Part shown: positions 23,664 to 34,939 of the stretch, in pieces | How positions within the stretch are numbered: position 1 is the stretch's first letter | Layout of the letters: each line of letters opens with the position of its first letter | Source of the DNA: Hawksworthiomyces lignivorus | Lineage: Eukaryota; Ascomycota; Sordariomycetes; Ophiostomatales; Ophiostomataceae | Length of the DNA: 64,000 nt | Assembly: GCA_002917075.1 (NCBI GenBank) | Contig: NTMA01000121.1 | Coordinates: 47,628-111,627 of the forward strand | Reading direction: 5' to 3' | Position numbers and translations under genes: made by a program | Notes under the pieces: generated by a model | Told to the model about the DNA's origin: nothing | What the model saw: only the letters and a program-made list of their open reading frames with translations | Databases searched by the model: none

Positions 23664-24404
23664 ATGGATCTTGCTCACTCGAGTATAAAGCTCCGGCCAG
23701 CTGCCCCCCCTCTTCCACCTCTGCCTTCGCATGATCATCATCATCAGCATCAATATCAGTATCAAGCTCCTTCTTCTCCTACATCTCACACAGCTCGGCT
23801 GCCTTCTCCAGCTGGGAACACTGCTGCACAATTGCCTTGCCAACCAGTTCAACTGCAACAGCTTCGGCTCCAAGTCTCGCTGCAGCAACATACACATTGC
23901 TGCCATACTTCGGTTCTGCCGTCAACAGCTTCATCTACGGCGCCCCCATCACCAGGCTGCTCTTCACAAGTCCTTCTCCCTCCGAGCAGGATCCTTCCCA
24001 GGGTATTTTGGCACCCATCTTCCCCCCCTGAGCATCTGGACGCGGAATTAGAACCAACAATGGACGGACCACTGCGCAAGCACACTTTCTCAGACGAGGA
24101 TCAAGGTTACATTGTGCCGGATGAGGGCTTTGGCTGCCCGCTTCCCCCAATCGGACCTCATCCACGATTCTTTCTTCCTTCCCGCAGTGGCGAGGGCATC
24201 CGTACAATGCCGGTTAGTTGTTTTGGAGAATGCCAAATCTTGTGGTCCCATGCAGATATCAAAAAAAAGTTTAGAAGAGCTAACGAAGCCCTACCAATCT
24301 TGCAGCTACCCGGTGTTCGCTGTCCAAAGTGCGCCAAGGAGGGCAAAGAGGTCTGGGTGATACCTGGCCGTGCCTGTGGCTACTGTGGTACAGCATGTGT
24401 CTGA
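23664..24404 (+). CDS. Fungal protein with a C-terminal zinc ribbon
   Basis: The start at 23664 has a good context (GCCATGG). I read exons 23664-24212 and 24306-24404, 215 residues. The 93-bp intron has a GTTAGT donor, a GCTAAC branch point and a TTGCAG acceptor. It is a multiple of three and has no stop, so retention would add 31 residues. The N-terminal two thirds are low-complexity (Pro, Ser, His and Gln rich). The C-terminus, VRCPKCAKEG then GRACGYCGTAC, has two Cys-x-x-Cys pairs arranged as a treble-clef or ribbon Zn site, and resembles the end of an uncharacterised protein family conserved in Pezizomycotina. The fit of the spliced version to that family end supports the intron. Function unknown; possibly RNA, DNA or protein binding. 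Confidence 0.6.
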   Translation: MDLAHSSIKLRPAAPPLPPLPSHDHHHQHQYQYQAPSSPTSHTARLPSPAGNTAAQLPCQPVQLQQLRLQVSLQQHTHCCHTSVLPSTASSTAPPSPGCSSQVLLPPSRILPRVFWHPSSPPEHLDAELEPTMDGPLRKHTFSDEDQGYIVPDEGFGCPLPPIGPHPRFFLPSRSGEGIRTMPVSCFGECQILWSHADIKKKFRRANEALPILQLPGVRCPKCAKEGKEVWVIPGRACGYCGTACV

Positions 24405-27400
24405 AAAAGAGCCGAGAGAAGACCAGGCGACTGCTTCTTCTTTCATTCTGGTGGAACGCCCTCGATGGGACTCCCCTCAGTCTCAGGACTCTTCTTATCA
24501 TGCTAAATTTTTGGGTCTTTTCCGCCCTTCGCTCCATCTCATTAGCGTACACTTGCTAGGATGCCTTACAAAATCAGTGGGAGCGTGATATACGGCTGCG
24601 CTCACTGTGCTTGTTATAAATTTTGCGTTTCTTTTTGTTTGTTTTTTTGGTTGTTTCCCATTCTTCTTTTTCCCTCGAGACATGTATAGAGTTCATCGGG
24701 ACAGGCAAAAAAGACTGTTTGTCCGTACTAATACGATTGGACAAGACGCAAGTCTCAGGAAAAATTCTTTTCACAACATTTTTTTACGGCATAGACTTTT
24801 GCAATAGGAAGGGCAAACGATCGAGCGAAAGGTGTGGTTTGAATTTGGACAAAGGATGCGGCGTCAGCGAAGCAGGTGGAGGAGAGGGAAATCATCATCT
24901 AGGACAAGGCTGAATGGCGTTGAGATTCACCGAGACCCCGTGTGATCATTTAATTATTTTTGGTTTACTCTTCACTCTTGGTTGCTATTATTTATCTCTG
25001 CATTATCGTTTTTTCTTTCCTTTTTTTCCCTTTTTTTCCATTTTTCCTTTGTCAAGTTATGGATGGAGACGGAAGGCATTTAAGAATGGAGGACAGGAGT
25101 CTTTCCTTAGCCATTATACCCTTTTCTTTTTCACCTAGTTCGGTTTGTAGTCACAGGTGGCACAGCACCGAATCGAAATTGTGAAATTATGGCAATAATG
25201 CCAAGGGTAGTGTGCTAAATGTTCATAGCAAAGGCGATCCTTTGATATTTCAAATCCGGTGTGCCTTGCGTTCATGGTTGTCTCTTACGTAGGTGGGATT
25301 TATAAAAGCCCAGTGCCCCTGCTTCTTTCTTACGGCATCTTTTCTTTCATCTATGCAATTTTTTTTTGGAATGTAACATTGGATCTTAGTTTTGCCTTGC
25401 CATTTAGTGGCAGAGTACCTTCTTTGCGCCATAAGCTCGTCACCATGTAGCAATGACTGGGCAAGAGACGATAAAGTCAGCAAACGGTGTGCCTTGATTA
25501 TGCCATAGGTTGGAATGATAAAATAAAATGAAAATTAAAAAGGGCAACAATTCCAATATGGAGAGGTGAGCAGCTCTCCATATCCCTAGATAGACATCGG
25601 CAGCTTCTTTTTTGTAGGTCAAACTGTAAAAACCAGGAAAATGTGTGCTGCACAGAGAAATTATTTGAGTATAAATGACAATGCGAGTGGACTGTATGGA
25701 AGCGTTTTCTGGTTTTCTCCAGCAGCCGTGTTACAGAATTTGGCACTTAGCACCCCATGCTTGCTTTCCCGCCCACAATAGCGAACGACATGCGGCCGGG
25801 TAGCCACAGGATCCATCAGAATAGAAAGCAGACACAAAAATTATGAAAAGAGCATATATTTTCAGACAATAAACGCTTAAGCAGTGTTGGCCTAGTCAAG
25901 GCATATGTGGCTTTGGCTGTGGTCTTACATACACAAAAGAGACAAGACTACCTTCTACCTAAATAGGGTATAGAAAAGGAAGAAAAGAAACTAAGAAAGA
26001 AGATACGCATGCATTCATCTGTGCACAGTATTCCACGCTTCCGAGGAAAGATTATAGCGGTATGGGAAAGTATGTGTGGGAATATATATATATAGCTGTG
26101 TTATTGTGACTGCTGCCCAGAAGTTGTTGCGAAATAGAACGAAGCAAAGATTTGCTTAGAGCAAATAATATCTTCTTTATTAAAATCCCTATGAATATGC
26201 GGGCACGGCAACAGACATTCACAATCCCGTATGCAAGTATAAATGCACCAGCCATGACTTATTCAGAGTTCGCCAGAGAGAAAACTAACGTAAAACTGGT
26301 TTCAATTTCCGTTATATGATACTAGAAGTTAGTTAGATATAACCTCAATGATTGTGTAGCAGCGCTGCTTGTATTCTTAAATGATGCCCGGTAGTATGAA
26401 AGAGCGACATATAGAAGTAAACATATGACTGTGTAACAACTAAAATATTTTAACTCCTTTTTTTAAAATAAAAAAAATCGTACGCATATAAATACTAGCA
26501 TGTTTAGTTAAGCGAAAGTCACCCCAAACGAAGAAAATAGAGCAATCATATAGCAGAAAATAGAGCAATCATATAGCAGTGGGACCAGAGTAGTAAACTG
26601 GTCCAATAGAAGTTGCAAACTGAAGAGTCGTAATGATACACAGAAAAGAGGTATATGAGATATGACAATGACAACAGGAAGGGCAACATCAAAGAAAATA
26701 AAGACATGGAAAAAAGGATGCTTTTCAGCAGCACCACAGAGTGCTGTAGCAACTAATAACAGAATATATCGATTTTGGATTGAATTTATCCCGTAGTCAC
26801 TAACGCGCAGAAATGAACACACAGAAAAGTTATCATAAAACTTAAATACACAGTTGCCATCTGGCATTTGGCGTTCGGCAGAACGGTGCACACGTTTGAC
26901 GAATAGTCACGCGAGGTAGAACGGATCTTGTAGCTTCCGGCTGTCAACTTCGCATCGGTAGTTTTCGTGTAGCTTAACAAGAACATGAAATGCTATATGA
27001 GCTGTTAGCGAGATGGAGTTCATTTCTTTAAATTGGTTTTTTCTTTTCTAGTGGAACTCATTTCCTCTTCTTATCTCATATTTCTTTTTCCTACCAGTGC
27101 TTTCATGGAATCTTGGAGTTTAGAGCTTCATTGATTTTCTTCTTGCAAGTTATACGGCGAGTCCAGAGTTGCCCTGGATGTCATGCAGCCTAAGTAGTTA
27201 CAACACACACGTCCTTCTCTGTACTCGTCTTACCTGCATTCTAAAGGCCTTCCCATAAGACCATATCAAAGTTTCGTGATTTGTGCGGTATTACCTATCA
27301 AAAAGAGGCACAAATAAATAAGTATTTTCGCCTATGGACGCGCATAATGCTATTTTTCCTTGGAACAGAGGAAAGCAAAGAGGTTGGAGCCAGAGGAGAA

Positions 27401-27649
27401 TGAGAAAACGAAATTCTTAAGAACGTACTGTGCCAAATATCCACACGCACTATATATACACCGTACAATAGCAACCACCAATAGCCCCTCAATCGGAGAC
27501 GCGACAAACGCGTTGAGCCTCCACCTGTAACAGCATCCGTCGACGCCGCAAGCAAAGCTATGCCAGCCTGTCTATCATAATACCTGCCTGCTAAATTATA
27601 TCTCCTCTATTCAGCTGTGTTTATTTAGAAAAGAAGGACAGATCCGACG
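24405..27649. other. AT-richer gene-free region
   Basis: No gene seen. The sequence is visibly richer in A and T than the rest of the window, with (TA)n stretches such as 26084-26094 and a 23-bp tandem duplication at 26532-26577. The only open frames are short and unrelated to known families. It could be a decayed repeat, but no transposase remnant or terminal repeat is recognisable. Confidence 0.5.
26532..26577. repeat. Exact 23-bp tandem duplication
   Basis: Two identical adjacent copies of a 23-bp unit starting AGAAAATAG (26532-26554 and 26555-26577). Identity suggests a recent event. Confidence 0.93.
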
Positions 27650-28119
27650 ATGAATAACCAGCCTACTACCACTCTCAACACCACGAGGACCACCTCCCTC
27701 TCCTCGTCTGGCCCCGCCGTCAAAAGCCGGCAGCTGGTAAGGCTTCGACTCCCTATTGAGCTTTTGCTCTCCAACCGGCTGTGTACCACCAGATATTTCT
27801 AACTCTCCTTCCAGTCGCACTTGCAGTCGCAACTTGCTACTCTCTCTGCTCATCTCGCCGACACCGACAGCCTCGTGCGCGTCGCTTCCGCCCAAGCTGC
27901 CTATCTGCGTGAGCTCGGTAGTTGGCATGCTGGCCTGTAAGTATATATGTGTTCTTGGCTCTGCCTCCATTTCCATGCAAGTTCGCTACGATTTTTTCTC
28001 GTTGGTCTGCCAACCATACTGATCTACGGCCCAGGTTTATGGCGGCCAGCAAGGTCCTAGGCGAGGACGGTGGAAAGGAGGCCAGTGAGACTGCGCCAGA
28101 TGCAGAGCAAAGGCGATAG
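27650..28119 (+). CDS. HSK3: DASH/Dam1 complex subunit Hsk3
   Basis: Three exons, 27650-27736, 27815-27936 and 28035-28119, give 97 residues. Donors are GTAAGG and GTAAGT, acceptors CAG. The core reads RQLSHLQSQL, LSAHLADTDSLVR, AQAAYLRELG, then GLFMAASKVLGEDG. This is the helical signature I know from Hsk3, the smallest kind of subunit of the ring-forming DASH complex, which couples kinetochores to microtubules. The GLFMA...KVLGE end is formed only when intron 2 is removed, which strongly supports the exon model. At intron 1 a second in-frame acceptor 12 bp downstream could give a form lacking SHLQ. The gene is convergent with RPR2 (221 bp between stops). No ORF of this gene exceeds 60 codons with a true ATG, so simple calling misses it. 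Confidence 0.82.
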
Positions 28120-28340
28120 ACGGCGATGGCGCAGTGAAGAAGAACAATCTTAAATTTAATGTGTACAAAAATGAGATACCCCCATCTGTACGCTGTATAT
28201 GAGGATAGGTCACGAGCATTTATGATATTGAAATGAATTTGATTTTGGAAGCCTGCATATTTTTGGTGAATGAGAGAACCTCTGCCCTGACCATGGGCAA
28301 GGCTCTAACTGGAAGCTGGGAAGGTCCCCAAGAAGTTACC

Positions 28341-29003
28341 TCACCCTGGAGCCCCCTTAGCTGCCACAGGTTTGCTTTTTGCCCTCGACTTGACACTCTG
28401 CTTGCCTTGTTCTCTAGCTGGCTGGTTGTTCTTTGGTCTACCATGCTCCTCAGGCACTTTCTGCTCTGAATGGTCCTCCTTGTCTTTGCTAACCCCTGCG
28501 GCACGCAATGGCCGTCTCGGCTGCCGCGGCGCTGACACAGGAAACCGCCGAGGCCGCCCGCATGTCTTGCATGTCACGACTAGCACATCTGCCCAGGGCT
28601 TTCTACCGCCCCGGCTGTTGTTCTCCACAACCGAGACACACGACTCCCCTTCGACCAGCAGCGTATCGCAATACTTGCACACCCGGTGCTTCACAGCAGG
28701 ACGTAGACGCATGTTAGTCTTCCGCGACACGGCTCGCATCTGGGTCAGGAGGCGGCGGGCCATGCCCTGAAGAGGACGGCTATCATGGCGAGGCTGGAGG
28801 TGACGAGCTGGGTCCTCATGGCCCTTGCTTGTGCCCTGCGTCTTTGTCGGCATATTCTGCTGCTGCTGTTTTTCCTGATTCGCGTTTGGCGTGGCTGAGG
28901 CGCTTGCAAGCAATGCTCCAGCCTGGTAGAGGAACGATACCCGGGAATACCCAGGCCGGTTGCTCACAGCAGAGCCCCCCACGCCTCCTTTTTGTTTAGC
29001 CAT
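28341..29003 (-). CDS. RPR2: RNase P protein subunit Rpr2/Rpp21
   Basis: Single exon, 220 residues from the ATG at 29003. The order matches the Rpr2/Rpp21/Snm1 family: an early helix (RVSFLYQAGALLA), a basic helical region (MARRLLTQMRAVSRKT, MRLRPAVKHR), then a zinc ribbon with VCKYCDTLLVEGESC and, later, VTCKTCGRPRRFPV, giving four Cys ligands in two CxxC pairs. The protein helps RNase P cleave pre-tRNA 5' leaders in the nucleus. The C-terminal 65 residues are a basic, low-complexity tail longer than in the human protein. The frame is open a further 15 codons upstream but without an ATG. It could in principle be the RNase MRP-specific paralogue Snm1. Confidence 0.85.
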   Translation of the reverse strand: MAKQKGGVGGSAVSNRPGYSRVSFLYQAGALLASASATPNANQEKQQQQNMPTKTQGTSKGHEDPARHLQPRHDSRPLQGMARRLLTQMRAVSRKTNMRLRPAVKHRVCKYCDTLLVEGESCVSVVENNSRGGRKPWADVLVVTCKTCGRPRRFPVSAPRQPRRPLRAAGVSKDKEDHSEQKVPEEHGRPKNNQPAREQGKQSVKSRAKSKPVAAKGAPG

Positions 29004-30346
29004 TCCTGTCTTCGATAAGGCCACCAAGGAGACAGAAAGGAGTATCACCCGTCTCTGAAACGTAAGACAGGGGGATTGGTTTCGCTGTCAAGAGACTGTG
29101 CTTCCTTTGAGAGGCTGGGAAAGGCGGCTTCCAATTCCGACGATAACGGTTTTGCCGCTTGCTGGCTGATTCACAGCTCCGCTAAATCTTTCTTCCTCAA
29201 AGAAGCTACACGAAGCTGTGAGACTCCAGTCGCTTGTTTTCCCGTTTACAACTCTTTCCATCAATGTTTAGCGCTCCGCTGCCGACTCTTCTGAGTGACC
29301 CAGAGTTTGTGATGATAATTTTGGCAACTCTTTTTTTTTAAAGAGATAGCCAACTGAAAGTGGTGATCAGGATGACAAAAGATAAGGCATAAAGAAGACT
29401 GGCGATGTCAGTGCTCTGTCCAGGCACATTGCCAACCAGAATTGCTTCTTCGTTGCCGCTGCTATATGCACTCCGTTGAAACGTACGCCATATTCCTTTC
29501 CTCTTAACCAAAGCCGGAGAATGGATTCAGGAACTGCCTTGCCGAGATGCCTTCATAGACGTTTTTTGACTGCTTAGATTAGCGAAAGGTAAGGAGGTAT
29601 ACAATAGCCTAGCCAGCCTTCAACCCAAGAAAGCAGAATCGTCAAAAGCATCACATAAGCACATCACGTGCAGACTACTTACCTAATTTTTGTTGTATAG
29701 CAACGCCTGCTCAACGAGAATTATGGCTTGATCGGCTAAGCCACTGTCAAGGCGTAGGAAAATGCCTGTCCTGAATAAGTATTTGCTGGGGCGGCTAGGC
29801 CCTTGACCAATTATATTGCAGAATTTCGTACCAGTCACGGGAATTTGCGTTACACGTGACTTGCCCGTGCTCCTCGCTTCTCCCGCCTTCCCCTAGTTGC
29901 CCCTTGCTCTTGCGCCGCATTTCCCTTCTGCGTCCCTCTCCCTCCTTCTTTTTCTCCCGCCTTCTTTTCTATTCTCTTCTTACTTCTCTCTTCCCCCTCA
30001 ATCTCATCAACCTCAACTCGTATCACGATTTGATATCTTCTTTATCTTGCGCTGCCAAACATCCCTTTTGGTGTTTGTCATTTTCAAGTCTTTTCTTTTT
30101 TTCCCTTCCTATTTAGCTACCGAGTTTCTTTCGGGTATTTCAGCGCTCCTGCTCCGCCATAAAAAGCTTCGACCTCTTTCGCGTCATCTCTAGCAAAAGC
30201 TTCACAGCAACATCACCTTTCACAGTCGCAGTCACATCTCACCGCGCGCAACAATCTTTAGATTTATCTTTCTCGCGACTTAACGAATTTTCTCCACGAT
30301 TATTATCGCTTCTACTCTCATCACTTTACCGCACTCAACCACCACA
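29004..30346. other. Divergent promoter region of RPR2 and SUB2
   Basis: No gene. CACGTG cores lie at 29665-29670 and 29853-29858. From about 29870 to 30340 the plus strand is pyrimidine-rich and probably the SUB2 leader. Confidence 0.5.
29853..29858. promoter_or_regulatory. CACGTG E-box upstream of SUB2
   Basis: ACACGTGAC about 490 bp before the SUB2 start, just ahead of the pyrimidine-rich leader. A GTCACG copy 20 bp to the left makes a loose inverted pair with CGTGAC. The motif is bound by bHLH factors such as Cbf1 or Pho4 types; the binding factor here is an inference. Confidence 0.4.
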
Positions 30347-33048
30347 ATGTCGACCGAAGAGGATCTCATCGACTACTCCGACGAGGAGCTCAACACCACC
30401 GAGGGCGCCGCTCCCTCCAACGGCAAGAAGGGTGCCGCCGCCGCTTCCGACGATGCCGCCGCCGCTGGTAACAACAGTGTCGACAAGAAGGGCAGCTATG
30501 TTGGCATTCACTCAACTGGTTTCCGGGACTTCCTCCTGAAACCGGAGCTGTTCCGCGCCACCGCCGACTGCGGTTTCGAACATCCATCGGAGGGTTAGTC
30601 CTTGATATATGAACCAAACACGTTAATATCCCAGCTTTTCTTTATCTACCTTCCGCTTCTGCTTCTCTCCCCCTTCCTATCTTTTTTCCCTTCCCCTACA
30701 GCTAGTGGAGGAGGTGCCGTCCATCGTCGCAAAGCAAAAGAAGAAAACGGAACAAAATGGGACGCAGAGATGGTGGAACCAAAGAAGGCTCAACGAAAGG
30801 CTTTCATCGAGAGAGAGAAAACGACCCAGGTTGGGGGAGCTCTCGGCTTTCAGCGGCAATGCGGCGGCATTTTGGAGACAGATTCCCTGGCGTTTGTCCA
30901 GATGTGCTTCTCCCACAGTTGACCGTGCTTCGCTTTCAAACTTCTGAACAAAGCACCTGTGTCAGAAAACCTATCCAAACGGGGGTACAACGGGCTGAAA
31001 TAAGCCCAATGGTTTCGCGCGAGCGATCTCTCGACTTGGAGATGATGGTTTTATTCGCCTTACTCTTGCCTGCACTTGTTCTGGTTTGTGGTTGGCTGGT
31101 AAAAGGCCTCTCACGAGCAGCGCAAAGTCATTGCAACGCGGAAGAAGGAGAGAGAGAGGGGGGGGGCACCGGTAAGAGCTGTTGTCTAGTCCAACTAGAT
31201 GCAGTTCTCTGTCCTTGGTAGATTTATGTTGCAGGATACGCCATAAGTCACCTCGGTTCGCACATCGACCCCCCCCCCCCCCCCCCCCTTCTACTCCTGT
31301 TTCCACTCCATATGATGCATGGGATTCACTCATCCCATGTACTCAGCGGAGTGAGACTGTGACCGGCTGTCTAGCAGCGAAGGATCATCAGTTACGACTA
31401 TACGTCGATCTGTGTTCTCGAAAGAGACGCAGACAGGCCGATTTTTTTCCGAAGCAATTTGGAGGCTCTTTTCTGAGCAGCTCTCGCTGTTCATCCTTTC
31501 GTTCTTCTTCCACCCTCTTACTCGATCTTAGTTTTACTCTTCACTTTTTTTTCGACTGGTGGGGGGGAGGACTCAACTTTGGCTCACCCGAAAAGGAACG
31601 CCTGTGTTTTGCTGCGCCGATGGACGGATTCCTTACCTCTGCTCACCTCTGATCGCTTTCGCCTCGTTTGGTTCAAGCATCCTCTCTTTTTGAAGTTACA
31701 ATCTTTCTGACATTCGACGAAACACTACAGTTCAGCAAACTTGCATTCCTCAGGCCTTGATTGGTGGTGACATCATCTGCCAGGCCAAGTCTGGTCTCGG
31801 CAAGACTGCTGTCTTCGTCCTCGCCACGCTTCAGCAGATCGAGCCCGTCGCAGGCGAGTGCTCTGTTCTGGTCATGTGCCACACCCGAGAGCTTGCTTTC
31901 CAGATCCGGAACGAGTACAACCGTTTCTCCAAGTACATGCCCGAGATCAAGACTGGCGTCTTTTATGGTGGTACCCCAATCCAGAAGGATGCCGAGATCC
32001 TGCGCAACAAGGAGACACACCCCCACATCATCGTCGGCACGCCCGGCCGTCTGAACGCCCTCGTCCGCGACAAGTACCTGCGTCTCGGCAGCGTCCGCAT
32101 TTTTGTGCTGGACGAGTGTGACAAGATGCTCGACCAAATTGGTATGTCCTTCTACGCCAGCTGTTTGACCAGCTGTTTGCGGCACCCTTATCCATCCATG
32201 GACTCTCGCTGATAGATTTCAGATATGCGCCGTGATGTGCAGGAGATCTTCCGCGCCACGCCTCAGCAGAAGCAGGTCATGATGTTTTCGGCTACCCTGT
32301 CCGATGAGATCAAGCCCATCTGCCGGAAGTTCATGCAGAACCCGACTGAGCACTACGTCGACGAAGACACCAAGTTGACCCTGCACGGTCTCCAGCAGTA
32401 CTACATCCCTCTGGAGGAGCGTGAGAAGAACCGCAAGCTCAATGAGCTCCTCGACGAGCTGCAGTTTAACCAGGTCATCATCTTTGTCAAGAGCACCCTG
32501 CGTGCCACAGAGCTCGACAAGCTTCTGCGCGAGTGCAACTTCCCTTCCATCGCAGTTCACTCCGGCGTCAGCCAGGAAGAGAGGTGAGTTTTTGCGCGTC
32601 CCCCGTTGGTTTTTTTTCTCGAGTTGGAGATATCCAGGGCCGAATCACTGACACAATATAATAGAATCCGTCGCTACAAGGAATTCAAGGAGTTCAACAA
32701 GCGTATTTGCGTTGCCACCGATGTCTTCGGTCGTGGTATCGATATTGAGCGCATCAACCTGGCCATCAACTACGATCTGCCCGCTGACGCCGACTCGTAT
32801 CTGCATCGTGTCGGTCGTGCTGGCCGTTTCGGTACCAAGGGTCTGGCCATCTCCTTCGTTAGCAGCGAGCAGGATAAGGAGGTGCTCAAGTCAATTGAGA
32901 AGCGCTTCGAGGTCGCTCTTCCGTACGTACACCGACCCCGTTTCCATACTCTTTTCCATTTTCTATCCATATGAGATCCCTTGCTAACCACCCCTTCAGT
33001 GAATTCCCCAAGGGTGGCATCGACGCCAGCACCTACATGGCTTCGTAG
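30347..33048 (+). CDS. SUB2: ATP-dependent RNA helicase Sub2 (UAP56)
   Basis: Five exons, 30347-30593, 31731-32141, 32223-32583, 32665-32922 and 33000-33048, encode 441 residues, the usual size. Sub2 is a DExD-box ATPase acting in spliceosome assembly and, with TREX, in nuclear mRNA export. Signatures: the Q motif around [15 protein letters not shown] (formed across intron 1), Walker A AKSGLGKT (from residue 101), DECD at 210-213 (the Sub2-specific form of DEAD), FSATL, and [10 protein letters not shown]. The N-terminus [15 protein letters not shown] is typical. All splice junctions restore the conserved reading. Intron 1 is 1137 bp, against about 80 bp for the others. The frame ends [15 protein letters not shown], also typical. 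Confidence 0.96.
30594..31730 (+). other. Long first intron of SUB2
   Basis: 1137 bp from a GTTAGT donor to a CTACAG acceptor, with CTGAC about 25 bp before the acceptor as a likely branch point. It contains a pyrimidine-rich start, a C20 run (31269-31288) and another pyrimidine-rich stretch near 31490-31550. It splits the Q motif. No independent gene is seen inside. Confidence 0.8.
31269..31288. repeat. Poly(C) tract inside SUB2 intron 1
   Basis: Twenty consecutive C on the transcribed-sense strand. In RNA such a tract could bind KH-domain poly(C) proteins; in DNA it could form an i-motif or, on the other strand, a quadruplex. The length may be affected by sequencing. Confidence 0.85.
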
Positions 33049-34900
33049 ACAGACCGAGGCCTAGTACGTGGGCTGGCATCCCCTTGCCTCGTTTTCCTAT
33101 ATTTTGCTCTTATGGATTTCAGTGTGGTAGTTTTGGTCCCTTTTTTACAGTTTTGTGGGTTTTAAAGAGGAATGAAATACAGGCAAATAAAAAATCCAGA
33201 ACAAAAAAGATGGATCTAGGGAATAAAAACGGCTGAGGTTTGGCAAGCTTTGCCCTTTTTTAAATCGGAGTTTCTCTGCCTGTATTAAATAGATGCAATC
33301 CGAAAAATATGATTTTCCTTGTCTGCTTTTATTTTTACTTCAGCATCGTGACACGAGATGAGCATTATTCGTAATTGCGATGCCATGATGGAGACGTTTC
33401 TAATACATGCTTACTTCCCGATAGACGGTAATATAAGGGAGCAATACTGATGGGGAGATGGTGATGGCTAACAGAAGCGAGTACATTCATTCTTTCTCCT
33501 TGTCCTGAAGGCACATAGAAAGGAAAGAGACTTAGCATGAGCTTGTTCTGACCTTGTCGTATACCCCATGCCGTAGCGAGCATTGGTTTCATCCACATTC
33601 AAATCGTAACGCAAGATATCCTCAAGCTTTCTTCATTTGGCTTTGATTAGCAGGTTTCCCATTCTCCCGTTTCTTCAGTGAGCTATTTCACTCCTCTATG
33701 TCAAGCATGTATCTACAAAACTGTCTCCTAGTCCCACATATCTTGACCTGGCCCTTCCCAGGAGACTCTTCCAAGTGGAGGCGATACCCGGTGGGATTCA
33801 GATGATTTCTTTCAACGCATTGCCTCACTCAGGGGTGGTGATTCGGCATTGCATTCTTGGAATGATGACCGACAAAACGTCCCTGGCTGATATTAGCCAC
33901 GAGAGTCGTTGCCTACGATGGAAGCCTACGTTCCTAATGTAATAGAGTGTAAGACGAAAAGCAGAAGCAAGAACAAAATTCGCCCGGTGAAGGAAAAGGC
34001 GCCTAGCAGGCTCAGCTCTGCGTGTCAGACCGCTGCGAGAACAAGGCTGCGCAGTGTCTCGGCGAAATTTCAGGGAAACAAGCGCAACTGAACGGCATTG
34101 GCAGGACATAAAAATTCAGCAAGTTCATGTGTGTAAAGCTGCTGTCCAATGAGGAAGTGAGGCGAGAGCCTTACTGGCCACACTTGTCTCTCCCCGCTGC
34201 TACTGTTCCCTCATCTCTCAAGACTCCGCCGCCCTGCTGCCTGTCTAGGCCTTTTCTTCCCCTGTCCTCATGTTTGCTATACCCTCCAACTTCGGAGAAC
34301 TCCTGTTCAGGACCTGAGGACCGTGGGAAGCCTAGAATACTCTTTTCTACGTTTGGAAGTACCTTTGTCTTATTCTGCTATCATTGAAAGAAAAAAAAAA
34401 AAATTTCTTTAAAAAGAAAACCAGTTTCTGTGTTCGCTAATACGACATTCGTGTCCTTCCAGAAGTGGCAGAAGCTGATTCCAGAAGTGCTAGAGTAGCA
34501 TTGTAATAAGAGGTATTGCCTATTTTGGGAATCGTTTAGGGAGATCTTGCCTCTTCTTTCTGATTTTTTCGCCGCCTGCGTTTTCTGCATTGGATAAACC
34601 AAGCTCCCAAGCATGCTTTCGTGGCCATCTTCTGCTGGTCTGCCACTTTTGAACTTGGCCAGAGCGGAATGACAGTTTTGTTTCCCAACGGATTTCTCTC
34701 ATGGGTTTTTCTGGGGATTTCGCCACTAAGACTCCATCTAATATTGGGCTCGATTTGAACAGCCAGTAGGGCTGGCCAGTGGATTTTTGGTTGTGCATTA
34801 GCATCTATCTATATGAGTGGCAAAACCAAAGATGCCACTTTTTTGATCGCAGGGGAACCATAGCCAAAGCCAGGTGTCATTTTCTCGAGTCGAGCAACCG

Positions 34901-34939
34901 CGAAGCAAAAGGGCGAAGCAAAAGGGCGAAGCAAAAGGG
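34901..34939. repeat. 13-bp tandem repeat, three exact copies
   Basis: CGAAGCAAAAGGG occurs three times head to tail. It is not within a recognised gene. Confidence 0.95.

Noticed and set aside
25880..25925. A-box-like TGGCCTAGTCAAGG
   Set aside because: No B box or foldable cloverleaf downstream.
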